A stretch of DNA of 64,000 bases from CAIUMH01 sp963758555 (GTDB taxonomy: Bacteria > Actinomycetota > Acidimicrobiia > Acidimicrobiales > RAAP-2). Shown here piece after piece: positions 42,507-51,324 of this stretch. The notes below the pieces were generated by a model. It was not told the DNA's origin. It saw only the letters and a program-made list of their open reading frames with translations, and searched no databases. How positions within the stretch are numbered: the first letter of the stretch is position 1; each line of letters starts with the position of its first letter. Position numbers and translations under genes: made by a program. Location of the stretch: positions 496,001 through 560,000 of the forward strand of contig CAVWVW010000003.1 of the NCBI GenBank assembly GCA_963758555.1. The letters run 5' to 3'.

Positions 42507-43823
42507 GTGCGGAGTCAGCGACGTCTGGGTTCGGGACTGGTGGCCTTGGCGATTGCCGGTCTCCTGGTGGCCTCGTGTGCCAATGCCCCCGACTCGGCGG
42601 AGATCGCCAAGGGAGCAGCTCCTGGGGTGACCCCCACGCAGGTCAACGTCGGTGCTCTCGCAACGCAGTCGGGACCGCTCGCCGCGGACTTCGGGGCGAT
42701 CGTGCCTGGTGTGAAGGCCTACTTCTCGTGGATCAACTCCAAGGGAGGCGTCTGGGGTCGCAAGATCGTCCTGGCCCACAACGCCGACGATGGTGGGGTG
42801 CCGTCGAACAACCTCACCCAGGCGAGGATCTTGGTCCAGCAGGACCACGTCTTCGCCGTGGTCGGGGTGGCCACAGCGTTCTTCACGGCTTCTCAGTTCC
42901 TGGCTCAGACCGGCACGCCGACGTTCGGCTACGCCACGCAGAGCGAGTGGCAAGGTCCACCCAACTTGTTCGCGGCCTATGGCTCGACCATCGATTTCGC
43001 CACCGGGGGCCCGTTCATCGCGTACTCGGCCTACAAGGCGCATGCCACCTCAGTGGGGCTGATGTCCTACGGCATCGCGCAGTCCTCTGAGGGCTGCAAG
43101 GTGGGAGAGCAGGCGCTCCAGCAAGCTGGGATCCACGTGGGCTACGCCGATCTCAACGTGCCCTTCGGCGGCGATATGACCTCTGACGTGCTGCGCATGA
43201 AGCAGGCCCACGTTGATTTCGTGGTGGCGTGCTTCGACGTCAACGGGAACCTCCAGCTGGCGCGGACGATCCAGCAGAACGGCATGGGCAACGTCCAGCA
43301 GTTCTGGCTCGATGGTTACGACACGTCGACCTTGGCTACCTATGGATCGTTGATGAAGAACACCTACTTCTTGGTCCAGCACGTGCCGTTCGAGGCGACC
43401 ACCGAGTTTCCTGGAGCGTTCCCCGGCCTCGAGCAGTATCTGGCCGTCATGAGGCGCTACGCACCGTCGGTGGCCACCAACGAGCTGGCGCTGGAGGGCT
43501 GGATCTCGGCGGCGCTCTTCGTCGAAGGTCTGCGCACAGCGGGTCCACATCCGACGCAGCAAGCGGTGGTTGACGCCATCAACAAGATGACTGACTGGAC
43601 CGCCAACGACATCATGCTCCCGGTGAACTGGAAGATCGCCCACCATGCGGTCACGCCGCCGTCGTGCACGTCGTTCTCCCACACGGTGACCGGCCCGCAC
43701 GGCAAGCAGGAGTTCCAGGTGGCCTTCAACCGTGGCTCTGACGTCTGGACCTGCTTCCCGCTCACGGGGAAGGTTGACATCAGCCATCCGGTGCCCACGC
43801 CGGCAGGGGTTCCAGGCACGTGA
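42507..43823 (+). CDS. ABC transporter substrate-binding lipoprotein, Liv type
   Basis: 438 residues. The signal peptide ends GLLVASC with Cys24. The mature protein has the Peripla_BP_6 pattern: VNVGALATQSGPLAADFGAIVPGVKAYF, then VWGRKIVLAHNADDGGVPSNNL, and VVGVATAFFTASQFLAQTGTPTFGYA. This type binds branched-chain amino acids, amides or related ligands outside the membrane. It is the first gene of a four-gene coupled ABC operon. The long C-terminal part (past residue 380) is extra to the minimal fold. Confidence 0.9.
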   Translation: MRSQRRLGSGLVALAIAGLLVASCANAPDSAEIAKGAAPGVTPTQVNVGALATQSGPLAADFGAIVPGVKAYFSWINSKGGVWGRKIVLAHNADDGGVPSNNLTQARILVQQDHVFAVVGVATAFFTASQFLAQTGTPTFGYATQSEWQGPPNLFAAYGSTIDFATGGPFIAYSAYKAHATSVGLMSYGIAQSSEGCKVGEQALQQAGIHVGYADLNVPFGGDMTSDVLRMKQAHVDFVVACFDVNGNLQLARTIQQNGMGNVQQFWLDGYDTSTLATYGSLMKNTYFLVQHVPFEATTEFPGAFPGLEQYLAVMRRYAPSVATNELALEGWISAALFVEGLRTAGPHPTQQAVVDAINKMTDWTANDIMLPVNWKIAHHAVTPPSCTSFSHTVTGPHGKQEFQVAFNRGSDVWTCFPLTGKVDISHPVPTPAGVPGT

Positions 43824-45790
43824 GCCAGCTCCTCGGCTACGCGCTCCCCGGCATACCCTTCGGCTGCACCTTTGCCCTGGTCGCCATCGGGCTGGTGCTG
43901 ACCTATCGATCGACCGGTGTCTTCAACTTCGCCTTCGGCGCCCAGGCCTATCTGGCCGCCCTCATCTATGCGGTGATGACGGAGCACGGCGTCAGCCGGG
44001 GCGTGGCCGGCGGCTTCGTGATCCTGGTGCTCTCTCCGTTGCTCGGGATCTTCTTCGATCGCCTGGTGTTCTCTCGGATCGCCAGCGCCAACGTGGCCGC
44101 AAAGACCGTGGCGGCGCTCGGGCTGATGGTGGGGCTGCCAGCGCTGGCGTCGATCATCTTCGGCCCCGCGACGCGCAACGCGCCGCCCAGCCTGCTGTTC
44201 AACGTCAACAACGTCGTGCTCCACATCGATGGCACGCCGATCAACGGTGAGCAGCTCTCAACGACGCTGGTGACCCTCCTTGTTCTGGCGGTGCTCAGCA
44301 CCATGCTCCGCAAGACCTCGCTCGGGCTCTCGATGCGAGCGGCCGTCGAGAGCCCGCGCATGCTCCGGCTCCAGGGCGTGGCGTCTGGCCGGGTCACCGC
44401 CAGCGCTTGGGCAGTCTCGTCAGCGTTGGCTGGCCTCGCGGGGATCCTGCTCGCTCCTCGCTACGGGCAGGTCTCGGTGGACAACTACACGATCCTGCTG
44501 GTCGGAGCCATCGCTGCGGCAGCCGTCGCTGGACTGAGCTCCATGGAGGTGGCAGCCGGTGTCTCGATCGTCATCGGCGTGGCCATCGGGGTCTCGACGG
44601 GCTATGCGCCCTCGGGCAGCGTCTGGAGCACCGGGATCCTGGCCGCCATCCCGTTCTTCTTGCTGCTCGTGGTCCTGGCCTTCGACCCTCGCTTTCGCAA
44701 CCTTGAGGTGAGCAACGATCCCTTGGCCGGAGTGGATCCGCCTCCTACTCCGCTCCTGCCCCCTGAGCGCTCGGTGCTGCTCGACCGCTCGCTCAAGGGC
44801 TTGGGGGTGGCGGTCTTCCTGGCCGGCGTGCTCTCGGTGTTGACCTGGGTGCCGGCGGTCTGGGTCTTCTCGCTCACGGGTGGCTTGGCGCTGACGCTCG
44901 TCTTCTACTCGATCACGCTCATCACGGGAGCCGCCGGGCAGATCTCGCTGTGCCAAGGAGTCTTCGCCGGTGTGGGAGCGTTCACCGCCGGTCAGCTGGC
45001 CACGAACCGAGGGGTGCCCATCATCACGGGAGCGCTCATCGGCGCGCTGGTTGCCGCCGTGGCCGGTGTCCTCGCGGTGCTGCCGGCGCTCCGGCTTCGG
45101 GGCCTCGCTCTCACCTTGTCGACGCTGACGATCGCGCTGCTTGCTGACGCCTTGGTGTTCCCGACCTCCTTCATCGGCGGACCGACGTCGGGGCTCACCG
45201 TGCCTCGACCGACCCTCGGCTCCATCAGCTTCGCCACCGAGTCCACGAGGCCCTTCTTCCTCTTGGTGCTGCTCTTCGTGCTCGTCATCGGCTTCTTCGT
45301 GCGACGGATCCTCCAAGGATCGTCCGGTCGGAACCTCGAAGCCACCAAGCAATCTCCGATGGCGACTGCCGGGCTCGGCTACAGCCTGGTCAAGGGCAAG
45401 CTCGCCATCTTCGCTCTCGGCGCGGCGCTCGCTGGCATCGGCGGTGGTCTCTACGGCTCTCTGCTCCAGGTCGTCAGCCCGCTCGACTTCACGTACCAGA
45501 CGAGCTTGCTCTTCGTCGTCATCGTGGTCACCATCGGTGCGCGCTCGGTGGCCGGGGCCATCGAGGCTGGGATCGCCTACGCCGTGCTGACCCAGGTGCT
45601 CAGCTACCTCCCGAACCGAGCGGCGCCGTCGAGCATCTTGGCGCTGGCCTTCGCCGTTGGCGCCTTCCGCTTTGCCACGCACCCAGAAGGCGTGGTGGAG
45701 GAGGCTCGTCGGCACACGACCGCTTGGGTCGATCGCCAGCTCACGAGGATCCGTCGACCCGAGGTCGTCATGGCTCAGGAGGCCACGTGA
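43820..45790 (+). CDS. Fused Liv-type permease (LivH-LivM)
   Basis: 656 residues with two permease halves. Residues 1-~300 are LivH-like (FNFAFGAQAYLAALIYA, then ALAGLAGILLAPRYGQVSVDNYTILLVGAIAAAAVAG). After a linker (~300-325) residues 325-656 are LivM-like (GQISLCQGVFAGVGAFTAGQLA, ALAGIGGGLYGSLLQVVSP). Fused permeases of this kind occur in actinobacteria. The start GTG overlaps the binding-protein stop by four bases and the stop overlaps livG. Confidence 0.9.
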   Translation: MSQLLGYALPGIPFGCTFALVAIGLVLTYRSTGVFNFAFGAQAYLAALIYAVMTEHGVSRGVAGGFVILVLSPLLGIFFDRLVFSRIASANVAAKTVAALGLMVGLPALASIIFGPATRNAPPSLLFNVNNVVLHIDGTPINGEQLSTTLVTLLVLAVLSTMLRKTSLGLSMRAAVESPRMLRLQGVASGRVTASAWAVSSALAGLAGILLAPRYGQVSVDNYTILLVGAIAAAAVAGLSSMEVAAGVSIVIGVAIGVSTGYAPSGSVWSTGILAAIPFFLLLVVLAFDPRFRNLEVSNDPLAGVDPPPTPLLPPERSVLLDRSLKGLGVAVFLAGVLSVLTWVPAVWVFSLTGGLALTLVFYSITLITGAAGQISLCQGVFAGVGAFTAGQLATNRGVPIITGALIGALVAAVAGVLAVLPALRLRGLALTLSTLTIALLADALVFPTSFIGGPTSGLTVPRPTLGSISFATESTRPFFLLVLLFVLVIGFFVRRILQGSSGRNLEATKQSPMATAGLGYSLVKGKLAIFALGAALAGIGGGLYGSLLQVVSPLDFTYQTSLLFVVIVVTIGARSVAGAIEAGIAYAVLTQVLSYLPNRAAPSSILALAFAVGAFRFATHPEGVVEEARRHTTAWVDRQLTRIRRPEVVMAQEAT

Positions 45791-46551
45791 GCACACCGCG
45801 CCTCGCCGTCACCGAGCTCTCCAAGCGCTTCGGCGGTCTGGTGGCGGTCGATGCGGTCAGCCTGACGATCGCCGCCGATGAGCGTGTGGCGCTCATCGGT
45901 CCGAACGGCGCCGGCAAGACGACGCTCTTCGGCCTCATCGCCGGTGAGCTCGAGGTCGACGAGGGGTCGATCCTCCTCGATGGCGAGGCAGTCGAGAAGA
46001 TGCCGCCGAACCGGCGGGCTCGACGTGGGATCGGTCGGACCTACCAGCGCCTCGAGGTCTTCCCTGAGATGACGGTGCGCGAGCACCTCTTGGTGGCGCT
46101 CAGCGCCCACCGGGGCTCGACCGGCATCATCGCCGACGTCTTGGGTCGAGGTCGCCCCTCCGATGAGGACCTGGGCAAGGCTGACGCGGCGCTCGATCGG
46201 GTGGGCCTCTCGTCGCGGGCGGACGTGGCGGTCGGCACGCTCAGCCTGGGCACCTGTCGGCTGGTCGAGCTGGCTCGAGCGCTCGTGGTGCAACCCACGC
46301 TGCTCTTGGCCGATGAGCCCTCCTCGGGGCTCGACAGCTTCGAATCCGAGGCGCTGGCCTCGCTGCTCGTCGAGATCACCCAGGACGACCACCTCACCTT
46401 GGTGCTCGTCGAGCACGACCTCACCACCGTCCGAGCGGTGGCACAGCGCGTCGTGGTGCTCGACCTCGGTCGGGTGATCGCCCAAGGGTCCTTCGACGAG
46501 GTGATGGCGGTCGAAGAGGTGCGCCGCGCCTATCTCGGAGCCACGCGGTGA
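45787..46551 (+). CDS. Liv-type ABC ATPase LivG
   Basis: 254 residues from GTG 45787. It has Walker A GPNGAGKTT, the GIGRTYQRLEVF Q-loop region, signature LSLGTCRLVELAR, and Walker B LLLADEPSSGLD, with EHD after it as switch His. The signature lacks the second Gly of LSGGQ (here LSLGT), a variant seen in actinobacterial LivG proteins. Four-base overlaps join it to both neighbours. Confidence 0.9.
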   Translation: MSTPRLAVTELSKRFGGLVAVDAVSLTIAADERVALIGPNGAGKTTLFGLIAGELEVDEGSILLDGEAVEKMPPNRRARRGIGRTYQRLEVFPEMTVREHLLVALSAHRGSTGIIADVLGRGRPSDEDLGKADAALDRVGLSSRADVAVGTLSLGTCRLVELARALVVQPTLLLADEPSSGLDSFESEALASLLVEITQDDHLTLVLVEHDLTTVRAVAQRVVVLDLGRVIAQGSFDEVMAVEEVRRAYLGATR

Positions 46552-47267
46552 GCCCGCTGCTCTCGATGAACGAGGTGAGCGCGTCCTACGGGCCGTTCCG
46601 CGCCCTCTACGGCGTCGATCTCGTCATCGAGGAGGGCCAAGCCATGGGCCTCCTCGGGCAGAACGGCGCGGGGAAGTCGACCATCGCTCGGGTGCTCTCA
46701 GGGCTGGTTCCCGTCGAGGCGGGCTCCATCGTCATCGACGGCGAGAAGGCTCGGCGTTGGTCGCCGGAGAAGGCTCGTCGCCGAGGCCTGCTGCACATCC
46801 CTGAAGGGCGCGGCGTCTTCTCGTCCCTCTCGGTCGAGGAGAACCTCAAGGTGTCGCTTCTCGCCCAGCCGCGCTCGAGGCGCAAGGCGCTCCTCGGTGA
46901 GGTCTACGAGCGCTTCGAGATGCTGGGGGAGCGCCGTCGAGCTCGAGCCGGGACGCTCTCTGGGGGCCAGCAGCGCCTCTTGTCGCTCGCTCCCGCCTTC
47001 GTCGCACCTCCTCGACTCCTGATCGCGGACGAGCCGTCGCTGGGTCTCGCACCAAACGTGCTCGATGAGATCTACGCGTCTCTGGCGGCGCTCAAGGCCC
47101 AAGGCGTCACGCTGCTGGTCAGCGAGCAGCAGGTCAATCGGGTGCTCGGCCTCGTCGACGTGGCCGCGGTGGTCGATCGAGGCAGGATCGTCCACGTCGG
47201 CCCGCCTGAGGAGGCGCTCGGCGTCCTGGAGGCAGGTCTCAGCCGGCGCGGTCGTTCCGAGGGTTAG
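46548..47267 (+). CDS. Liv-type ABC ATPase LivF
   Basis: 239 residues from GTG 46548. Walker A GQNGAGKST, the LHIPEGRGVFSSLSVEENL segment typical of LivF, signature LSGGQQRLLSLA, Walker B LLIADEPSLGLAP, and switch SEQQ (LivF proteins often have Gln/Glu here). It completes the transporter: binding protein, fused permease, LivG and LivF. Confidence 0.9.
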   Translation: MSPLLSMNEVSASYGPFRALYGVDLVIEEGQAMGLLGQNGAGKSTIARVLSGLVPVEAGSIVIDGEKARRWSPEKARRRGLLHIPEGRGVFSSLSVEENLKVSLLAQPRSRRKALLGEVYERFEMLGERRRARAGTLSGGQQRLLSLAPAFVAPPRLLIADEPSLGLAPNVLDEIYASLAALKAQGVTLLVSEQQVNRVLGLVDVAAVVDRGRIVHVGPPEEALGVLEAGLSRRGRSEG

Positions 47268-47313
47268 CCGCGCCAGGCATTCCTGGCCCGCTGTGACGTG
47301 GGATCATTGAGCG

Positions 47314-48000
47314 GTGCGCGTCCACCGCTCCTTTGCCTTCATCGACCTCTCTGGCTTCACCGCCTACACCGCGCGCCAGGGCGACGAGCGCTCCGTGTCG
47401 CTGCTCAGCTCGTTCCGAACGGTCGTGCGCGACATCTGCTCCCGGCGAGGCGTGCGCGTGGCCAAGTGGCTGGGCGATGGCGCGATGTTCGTCTCGGTCG
47501 AGCCCACACCGCTGCTCGCCACGCTGCTCGAGGTCGAGCGCTCCATGCGCACCTCGCACTCCGAGCTCCAGGTGCGCTGCGGGGCCACCGATGGTGACGT
47601 GATCTTGCACGAAGGCGACGACTACATCGGCAGCTCGGTGAACATCGCGGCGCGCCTGTGCGATCTGGCCCCGGGCGGCGAGGTCTACGTGGCGCTCGAG
47701 CTGGCCAAGCACCGACCGCTGTGGTCAGCGGCCTCTGAGGTGATGAAGCTCGAGATCAAGGGATTCTCGGAAGCCTTGGAGGTGGTCTCGCTCGGTTTCG
47801 CCGATCTGGGCAACACCACGGCGAGCTGCCCGGTCTGTCGGATCCCGCTCAACCGGGAGGTCGCTGACTCGATCACCCTGGACCCCGCCGGGGTCACGGT
47901 GCTCTTCTGCTCGGACAGCTGTCGAGAGACGTGGGAACGCCGGCCGCGGCTCGCCCCTGAGCAGCAGGGGAGCCTGCGAACGCCTCTGATGGGTTGGTAG
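47314..48000 (+). CDS. Class III nucleotide cyclase fused to a C-terminal Cys4 (TRASH/YHS-like) domain
   Basis: 228 residues. The cyclase core has metal residues Asp11 and Asp55 (LSGFTAY, KWLGDGAMF), the adenine-type pair Lys51 and Asp103, and the transition-state pair Asn110/Arg114 (SVNIAARL). So adenylate cyclase activity is plausible. The C-terminus has CPVC at 172-175 and C199-x3-C203, a Zn/redox TRASH or YHS-like module. It could couple cyclic nucleotide output to metal or redox state. It lies 47 bp after livF on the same strand but the link is not proven. Confidence 0.82.
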   Translation: MRVHRSFAFIDLSGFTAYTARQGDERSVSLLSSFRTVVRDICSRRGVRVAKWLGDGAMFVSVEPTPLLATLLEVERSMRTSHSELQVRCGATDGDVILHEGDDYIGSSVNIAARLCDLAPGGEVYVALELAKHRPLWSAASEVMKLEIKGFSEALEVVSLGFADLGNTTASCPVCRIPLNREVADSITLDPAGVTVLFCSDSCRETWERRPRLAPEQQGSLRTPLMGW

Positions 48001-48010
48001 GGACGAGGCA

Positions 48011-48635
48011 GTGCACTTGAGCTGGAAGCAGCTGGTGGCCTCGGTCTGCGGCGCCGTCGGCGCTGCGGTGGTCCTGTCGTACCTCGGGGTGGCTGGCACC
48101 ATCGTCGGCGTCGCCGTGGGCAGCGCCGCGGCCACGATTGGCTCGGCGGTGGCCTTCAAGTCGATCGACACGGGCCATCAGAAGGTCCAAGAGATGGTCA
48201 GCCGACCCCTGCCGCCAACTCAGAGGGCAGCGTCCGATTCTCCGCAGCGAGCAGACCGACGGCGATCCCGTGGCTCGACCGGCGGCGCCCATGGCGCCGT
48301 CGACACGGGCGCGCTCGACGCTGCAGGCGCGGCGCTGGTCCTTCGTGTCGGCCATCGCGCTGGTCTTCGCCATCTCCCTGGCCGCGGTGACGATCATCGA
48401 GGTCGCCCTCGGCGAGTCACTCTCGAAGGCCATCGGCCAGAGCGACAACCACGCGACCACCTCGGTTGGTGGCCTCTTCACCAGCTCGGGCACCACGACC
48501 ACGACCACCTCGACGTCGACGACGACCACACGGCCTGCCGGTCACCCCACGACCACGACCACCTCGACGTCGACGACGACCACGACGACGACGTTGCCGT
48601 CGACGACCACGACCACCAGCCCGGCGGCTCCCTGA
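48011..48635 (+). pseudogene. Two-helix membrane protein with Thr/Ser-rich tail, frameshifted
   Basis: The first frame gives MHLSWKQLVASVCGAVGAAV and a first TM helix. After about 48240 the coding-like frame is one base over: WSFVSAIALVFAISLAAVTIIEVALG, a second helix, then a long Thr/Ser-rich tail ending in TTTTTSPAAP. The extra base is somewhere in 48200-48270. Joined, it is ~208 residues. The Thr-rich tail suggests an exported, possibly glycosylated, stalk. A strong hairpin follows. Confidence 0.5.
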
Positions 48636-48644
48636 GAATGACCG

Positions 48645-48676
48645 ATGCCCGGAGCGAAGAGTCGCTCCGGGCATCG
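48645..48676 (+). terminator. Strong hairpin terminator
   Basis: GATGCCCGGAGCGA (48645-48658) pairs perfectly with TCGCTCCGGGCATC (48663-48676) around an AGAG loop, 10 bp after the membrane-protein stop. It also ends about ten bases before the convergent tRNA-His. Confidence 0.75.
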
Positions 48677-48685
48677 TGTCGGTGG

Positions 48686-48760
48686 GGTGATCGACGGGAT
48701 TCGAACCCGCGGCCTCCGGGGCCACATCCCGGCGCTCTAACCAACTGAGCTACGACCACC
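48686..48760 (-). tRNA. tRNA-His (GTG)
   Basis: Minus-strand cloverleaf. The acceptor GGTGGTC pairs with GATCACC, the anticodon stem is CCGGG/CCCGG with loop ATGTGGC (anticodon GTG), and the discriminator is C as usual for tRNA-His. Confidence 0.92.
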
Positions 48761-48833
48761 AAGCGGGGTCAATATTGCCACAACCACCGAGAAGCACGGC
48801 CAGCAGTCCGACTCGCCCTAAGTTTGAGTGCGC

Positions 48834-48907
48834 GCCCCTGTAGCTCAACTGGATAGAGCAGACGGTTTCTACCCGTCAGGTTGCGGGTTCGACTCCTGCC
48901 GGGGGCA
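48834..48907 (+). tRNA. tRNA-Arg (TCT)
   Basis: Acceptor GCCCCTG pairs with CGGGGGC. Anticodon stem GACGG/CCGTC, loop TTTCTAC, anticodon TCT. No CCA is encoded. Confidence 0.92.
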
Positions 48908-48955
48908 CGGACGCCTCCGGGCGTCGAGCGCCGTGACGAGGCGGGAGCAGGTTGC

Positions 48956-49696
48956 TCAGGCGAATCGCTCCCAGTTCCACAGCGGTATCGACTCAAAGGG
49001 TGCGGCCAAGAGCGCTTGAGCGGGCAGGTCCCTCGTCCGCTCGTTCGCCAGCGATGCCAGAGCGCCAGCAACGCTGGCTGGATCGTCATCGAGGAAGGCG
49101 ATCGTGATGGCGTAGTCACCCTCGCCCTTCGACGCCAGCACGCCTGGGAAGTCCCGATCGCTGCCGAAGAGCCACAGGCCGGCGACCCCAGGGGTGGCCA
49201 GGATCCCCGCCGTCTGACGCTCCCACGCTGTGCGATAGCGATAGAGGGCCTCGGCATCGTCGTCGAGCTCGTCGACCATGAGGTAGATGCCACGGTTCGG
49301 ACGCCAGGGAAGCACCTCGGCGCTCAGCTCGACGCGTGGTGCGACGGCGGTGGCCAGGGGTTCGAAGAAGGAGTCGAGGAGGACCTCGCCCCCTGGAGGG
49401 CGGTCCACCTCCCTCGGGAGGCTCTGGCTGTAGGAGAGCATCGAGTCGTAGCTCTCCTTGGCTGGTTTGCCCAAGAGGTACGAGATCACGCTCTCGACTG
49501 GTGTGAGCAGCTCTGCTTCGATGGCCCGCTGTTCCCGACACGCCTTCGTCGAGACCCAGCGCTGCGCGTTGAGGACGCCGTCGGCGCCGTAGAGCTCAGG
49601 GACGTGCTTGAGCTGGTGCCAGGCAAGGTTCGCTTGCTCGAGCTCAGGCGCAAGTCCCCCGGTGAGCGCCACCAGGCCGAGTCCGACGCGAGTCAC
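48956..49696 (-). CDS. Hypothetical protein, dimeric alpha-beta type
   Basis: 246 residues. It has no signal peptide or TM helix. The strands RNGIYLMVDELD-like (PNRGIYLMVDELDDDAEALYRYR) and GVAGLWLFGSDRDF, and GDYAITIAFLDDDPASVAGAL, look like a ferredoxin-like alpha-beta fold, but I recognise no family. It is alone on the minus strand between the tRNA-Arg and the permease. Confidence 0.5.
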   Translation of the reverse strand: MTRVGLGLVALTGGLAPELEQANLAWHQLKHVPELYGADGVLNAQRWVSTKACREQRAIEAELLTPVESVISYLLGKPAKESYDSMLSYSQSLPREVDRPPGGEVLLDSFFEPLATAVAPRVELSAEVLPWRPNRGIYLMVDELDDDAEALYRYRTAWERQTAGILATPGVAGLWLFGSDRDFPGVLASKGEGDYAITIAFLDDDPASVAGALASLANERTRDLPAQALLAAPFESIPLWNWERFA

Positions 49697-49911
49697 GCTC
49701 GAAGGCTATGGGATTCGTGGCCCCACTGCTCGAGGTCCGCCGAGCGACCCACCGATCGTCTGTGTCGGCGGAGAGAGGAGATCTCTCTCGGCGTCGTGCC
49801 TGCGCCGTCGGGCGATCCTTACCTGCTTCTTAGAGCAACCTTGCCTCGCGTTCACCTTGGCTTCGTAGGTTGCGACCCAACTTGAGAGACCGAGGCCATG
49901 AGAGGACTGAT

Positions 49912-51324
49912 GTGAACGCTCTGCGACGCGGTGTGCGAAACGCCTTCCGCAACTCCATTCGCTCTGTGGGGGTGGTGCTGATCTTGGCCGTGGCCATCGC
50001 CTTGGCCATCTCGATGCTCATCGCTCGAGACGCCGTGAACACCAAGATCGCCTCAGTCCGTGCGTCGACCGGCACGACCATCACGGTCACGCCGCAGGGT
50101 TCCTTCGGCTTCCAGTCCAACGGCAAGACGCTGACCAACGCCGACGTGGCCAAGGTCGAGAACCTCGATCACGTGAGCAGCGTGAAGGCGTCGCTCCAGG
50201 AGCGGGTGAGCAGCTCGGACACCTCGCTCCAGTCGAGCATCAGCTTCCAAGGCGGCTTCGGCGGCGGCCCCGGTGCTCAGAGCTCGAACACCACCGGGAC
50301 GACCGGCACGGCGACCACCTCGTCGCTCCCGGTCACCTTCACCGGGACGAACAGCCCTGGCGACGCGCTGACCGGTGGAGCCGTGGGTGGTGGCACCGAG
50401 AAGCTCACGTCGGGCACCTCGTTCGCCGCCACCTCCAAGGCCGACGTGGCCATCGTGGGCAAGGCCATCGCGTCGAAGAACGACCTCAAGGTCGGCTCGA
50501 CGTTCACCGCCTGGGGAAAGTCCATCAAGGTGGTCGGCATCTATGACGCGGGCACGACGTTCGCCAACAACGGCGTGATCATGCCGCTCGCAACCGTACA
50601 GACCTTGGCCTCTGCGACCGGAGAAGTCTCCACGATCACGGTGGTCGCAGACTCGATCGACAACGTGTCGTCGGTGACCAAGGAGATCGAGACGGCGCTT
50701 GGATCTTCCGCGAGCGTCACCAGCCAGCAGTCAACCACCGAGGCGGCACTCGCCCCGCTCAACTCGGTCAAGACCATCTCGACCTACACCTTGATCGGAG
50801 CGGTGATCGCAGCTGGCTTGATCTTGCTGCTCTCGATGCTCATGATCGTGCGTGAGCGTCGGCGAGAGATCGGCGTGCTCAAGGCGATCGGTGCTCCCAG
50901 CCGCTCGGTGATCGGCCAGTTCATCGCCGAGTCCACGACCTTCACCGTCTTGGGCTCGGTGGTGGGACTCATCTTCGGGATCTTGCTGGCCAGTCCGATC
51001 ACGAATGCTCTGATCTCGTCGAACTCGTCGTCGACGAGCTCGACGGGCTCGCGCTTCGGAGGCTTCGCCGGTGGGTTTCCGGGTGGCGGCGGGAGATTCG
51101 GAGGGACCCACACCTTCACGCCGCCCTCGGGCGGAGGGGGCTTCCGACCCGGCAACTTCGGTCACACCCTCTCGAGCACCCTGACCCAGGTGCACACGTC
51201 GGCCGGTGTCGGCACCTTGGTCTTCGCCTTCATCGCCGCCATCATCATCGCCGGCATCGGCAGCACCGTCGCGGTGTCCACCATCGTCCGAATCAGGCCC
51301 GCCGAAGTACTGAGGAGTGAGTAG
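49912..51324 (+). CDS. MacB/FtsX-type ABC permease
   Basis: 470 residues from GTG 49912. A first TM helix (SVGVVLILAVAIALAISML) precedes a large extracellular domain rich in Ser, Thr and Gly, then three C-terminal TM helices with the FtsX motif RERRREIGVLKAIGAPSRSVIGQFI after the second. A Gly/Phe/Pro-rich insertion (GGFPGGGGRFGG) lies between the last helices. It probably exports or transduces a signal with the ATPase downstream. Confidence 0.88.
   Translation: MNALRRGVRNAFRNSIRSVGVVLILAVAIALAISMLIARDAVNTKIASVRASTGTTITVTPQGSFGFQSNGKTLTNADVAKVENLDHVSSVKASLQERVSSSDTSLQSSISFQGGFGGGPGAQSSNTTGTTGTATTSSLPVTFTGTNSPGDALTGGAVGGGTEKLTSGTSFAATSKADVAIVGKAIASKNDLKVGSTFTAWGKSIKVVGIYDAGTTFANNGVIMPLATVQTLASATGEVSTITVVADSIDNVSSVTKEIETALGSSASVTSQQSTTEAALAPLNSVKTISTYTLIGAVIAAGLILLLSMLMIVRERRREIGVLKAIGAPSRSVIGQFIAESTTFTVLGSVVGLIFGILLASPITNALISSNSSSTSSTGSRFGGFAGGFPGGGGRFGGTHTFTPPSGGGGFRPGNFGHTLSSTLTQVHTSAGVGTLVFAFIAAIIIAGIGSTVAVSTIVRIRPAEVLRSE

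Noticed and set aside
48417..48762. His/Asp-rich open frames around the Thr-rich gene and tRNA-His
   Set aside because: They are alternate frames of an ACC/ACG repeat and of the tRNA gene; no coding support.
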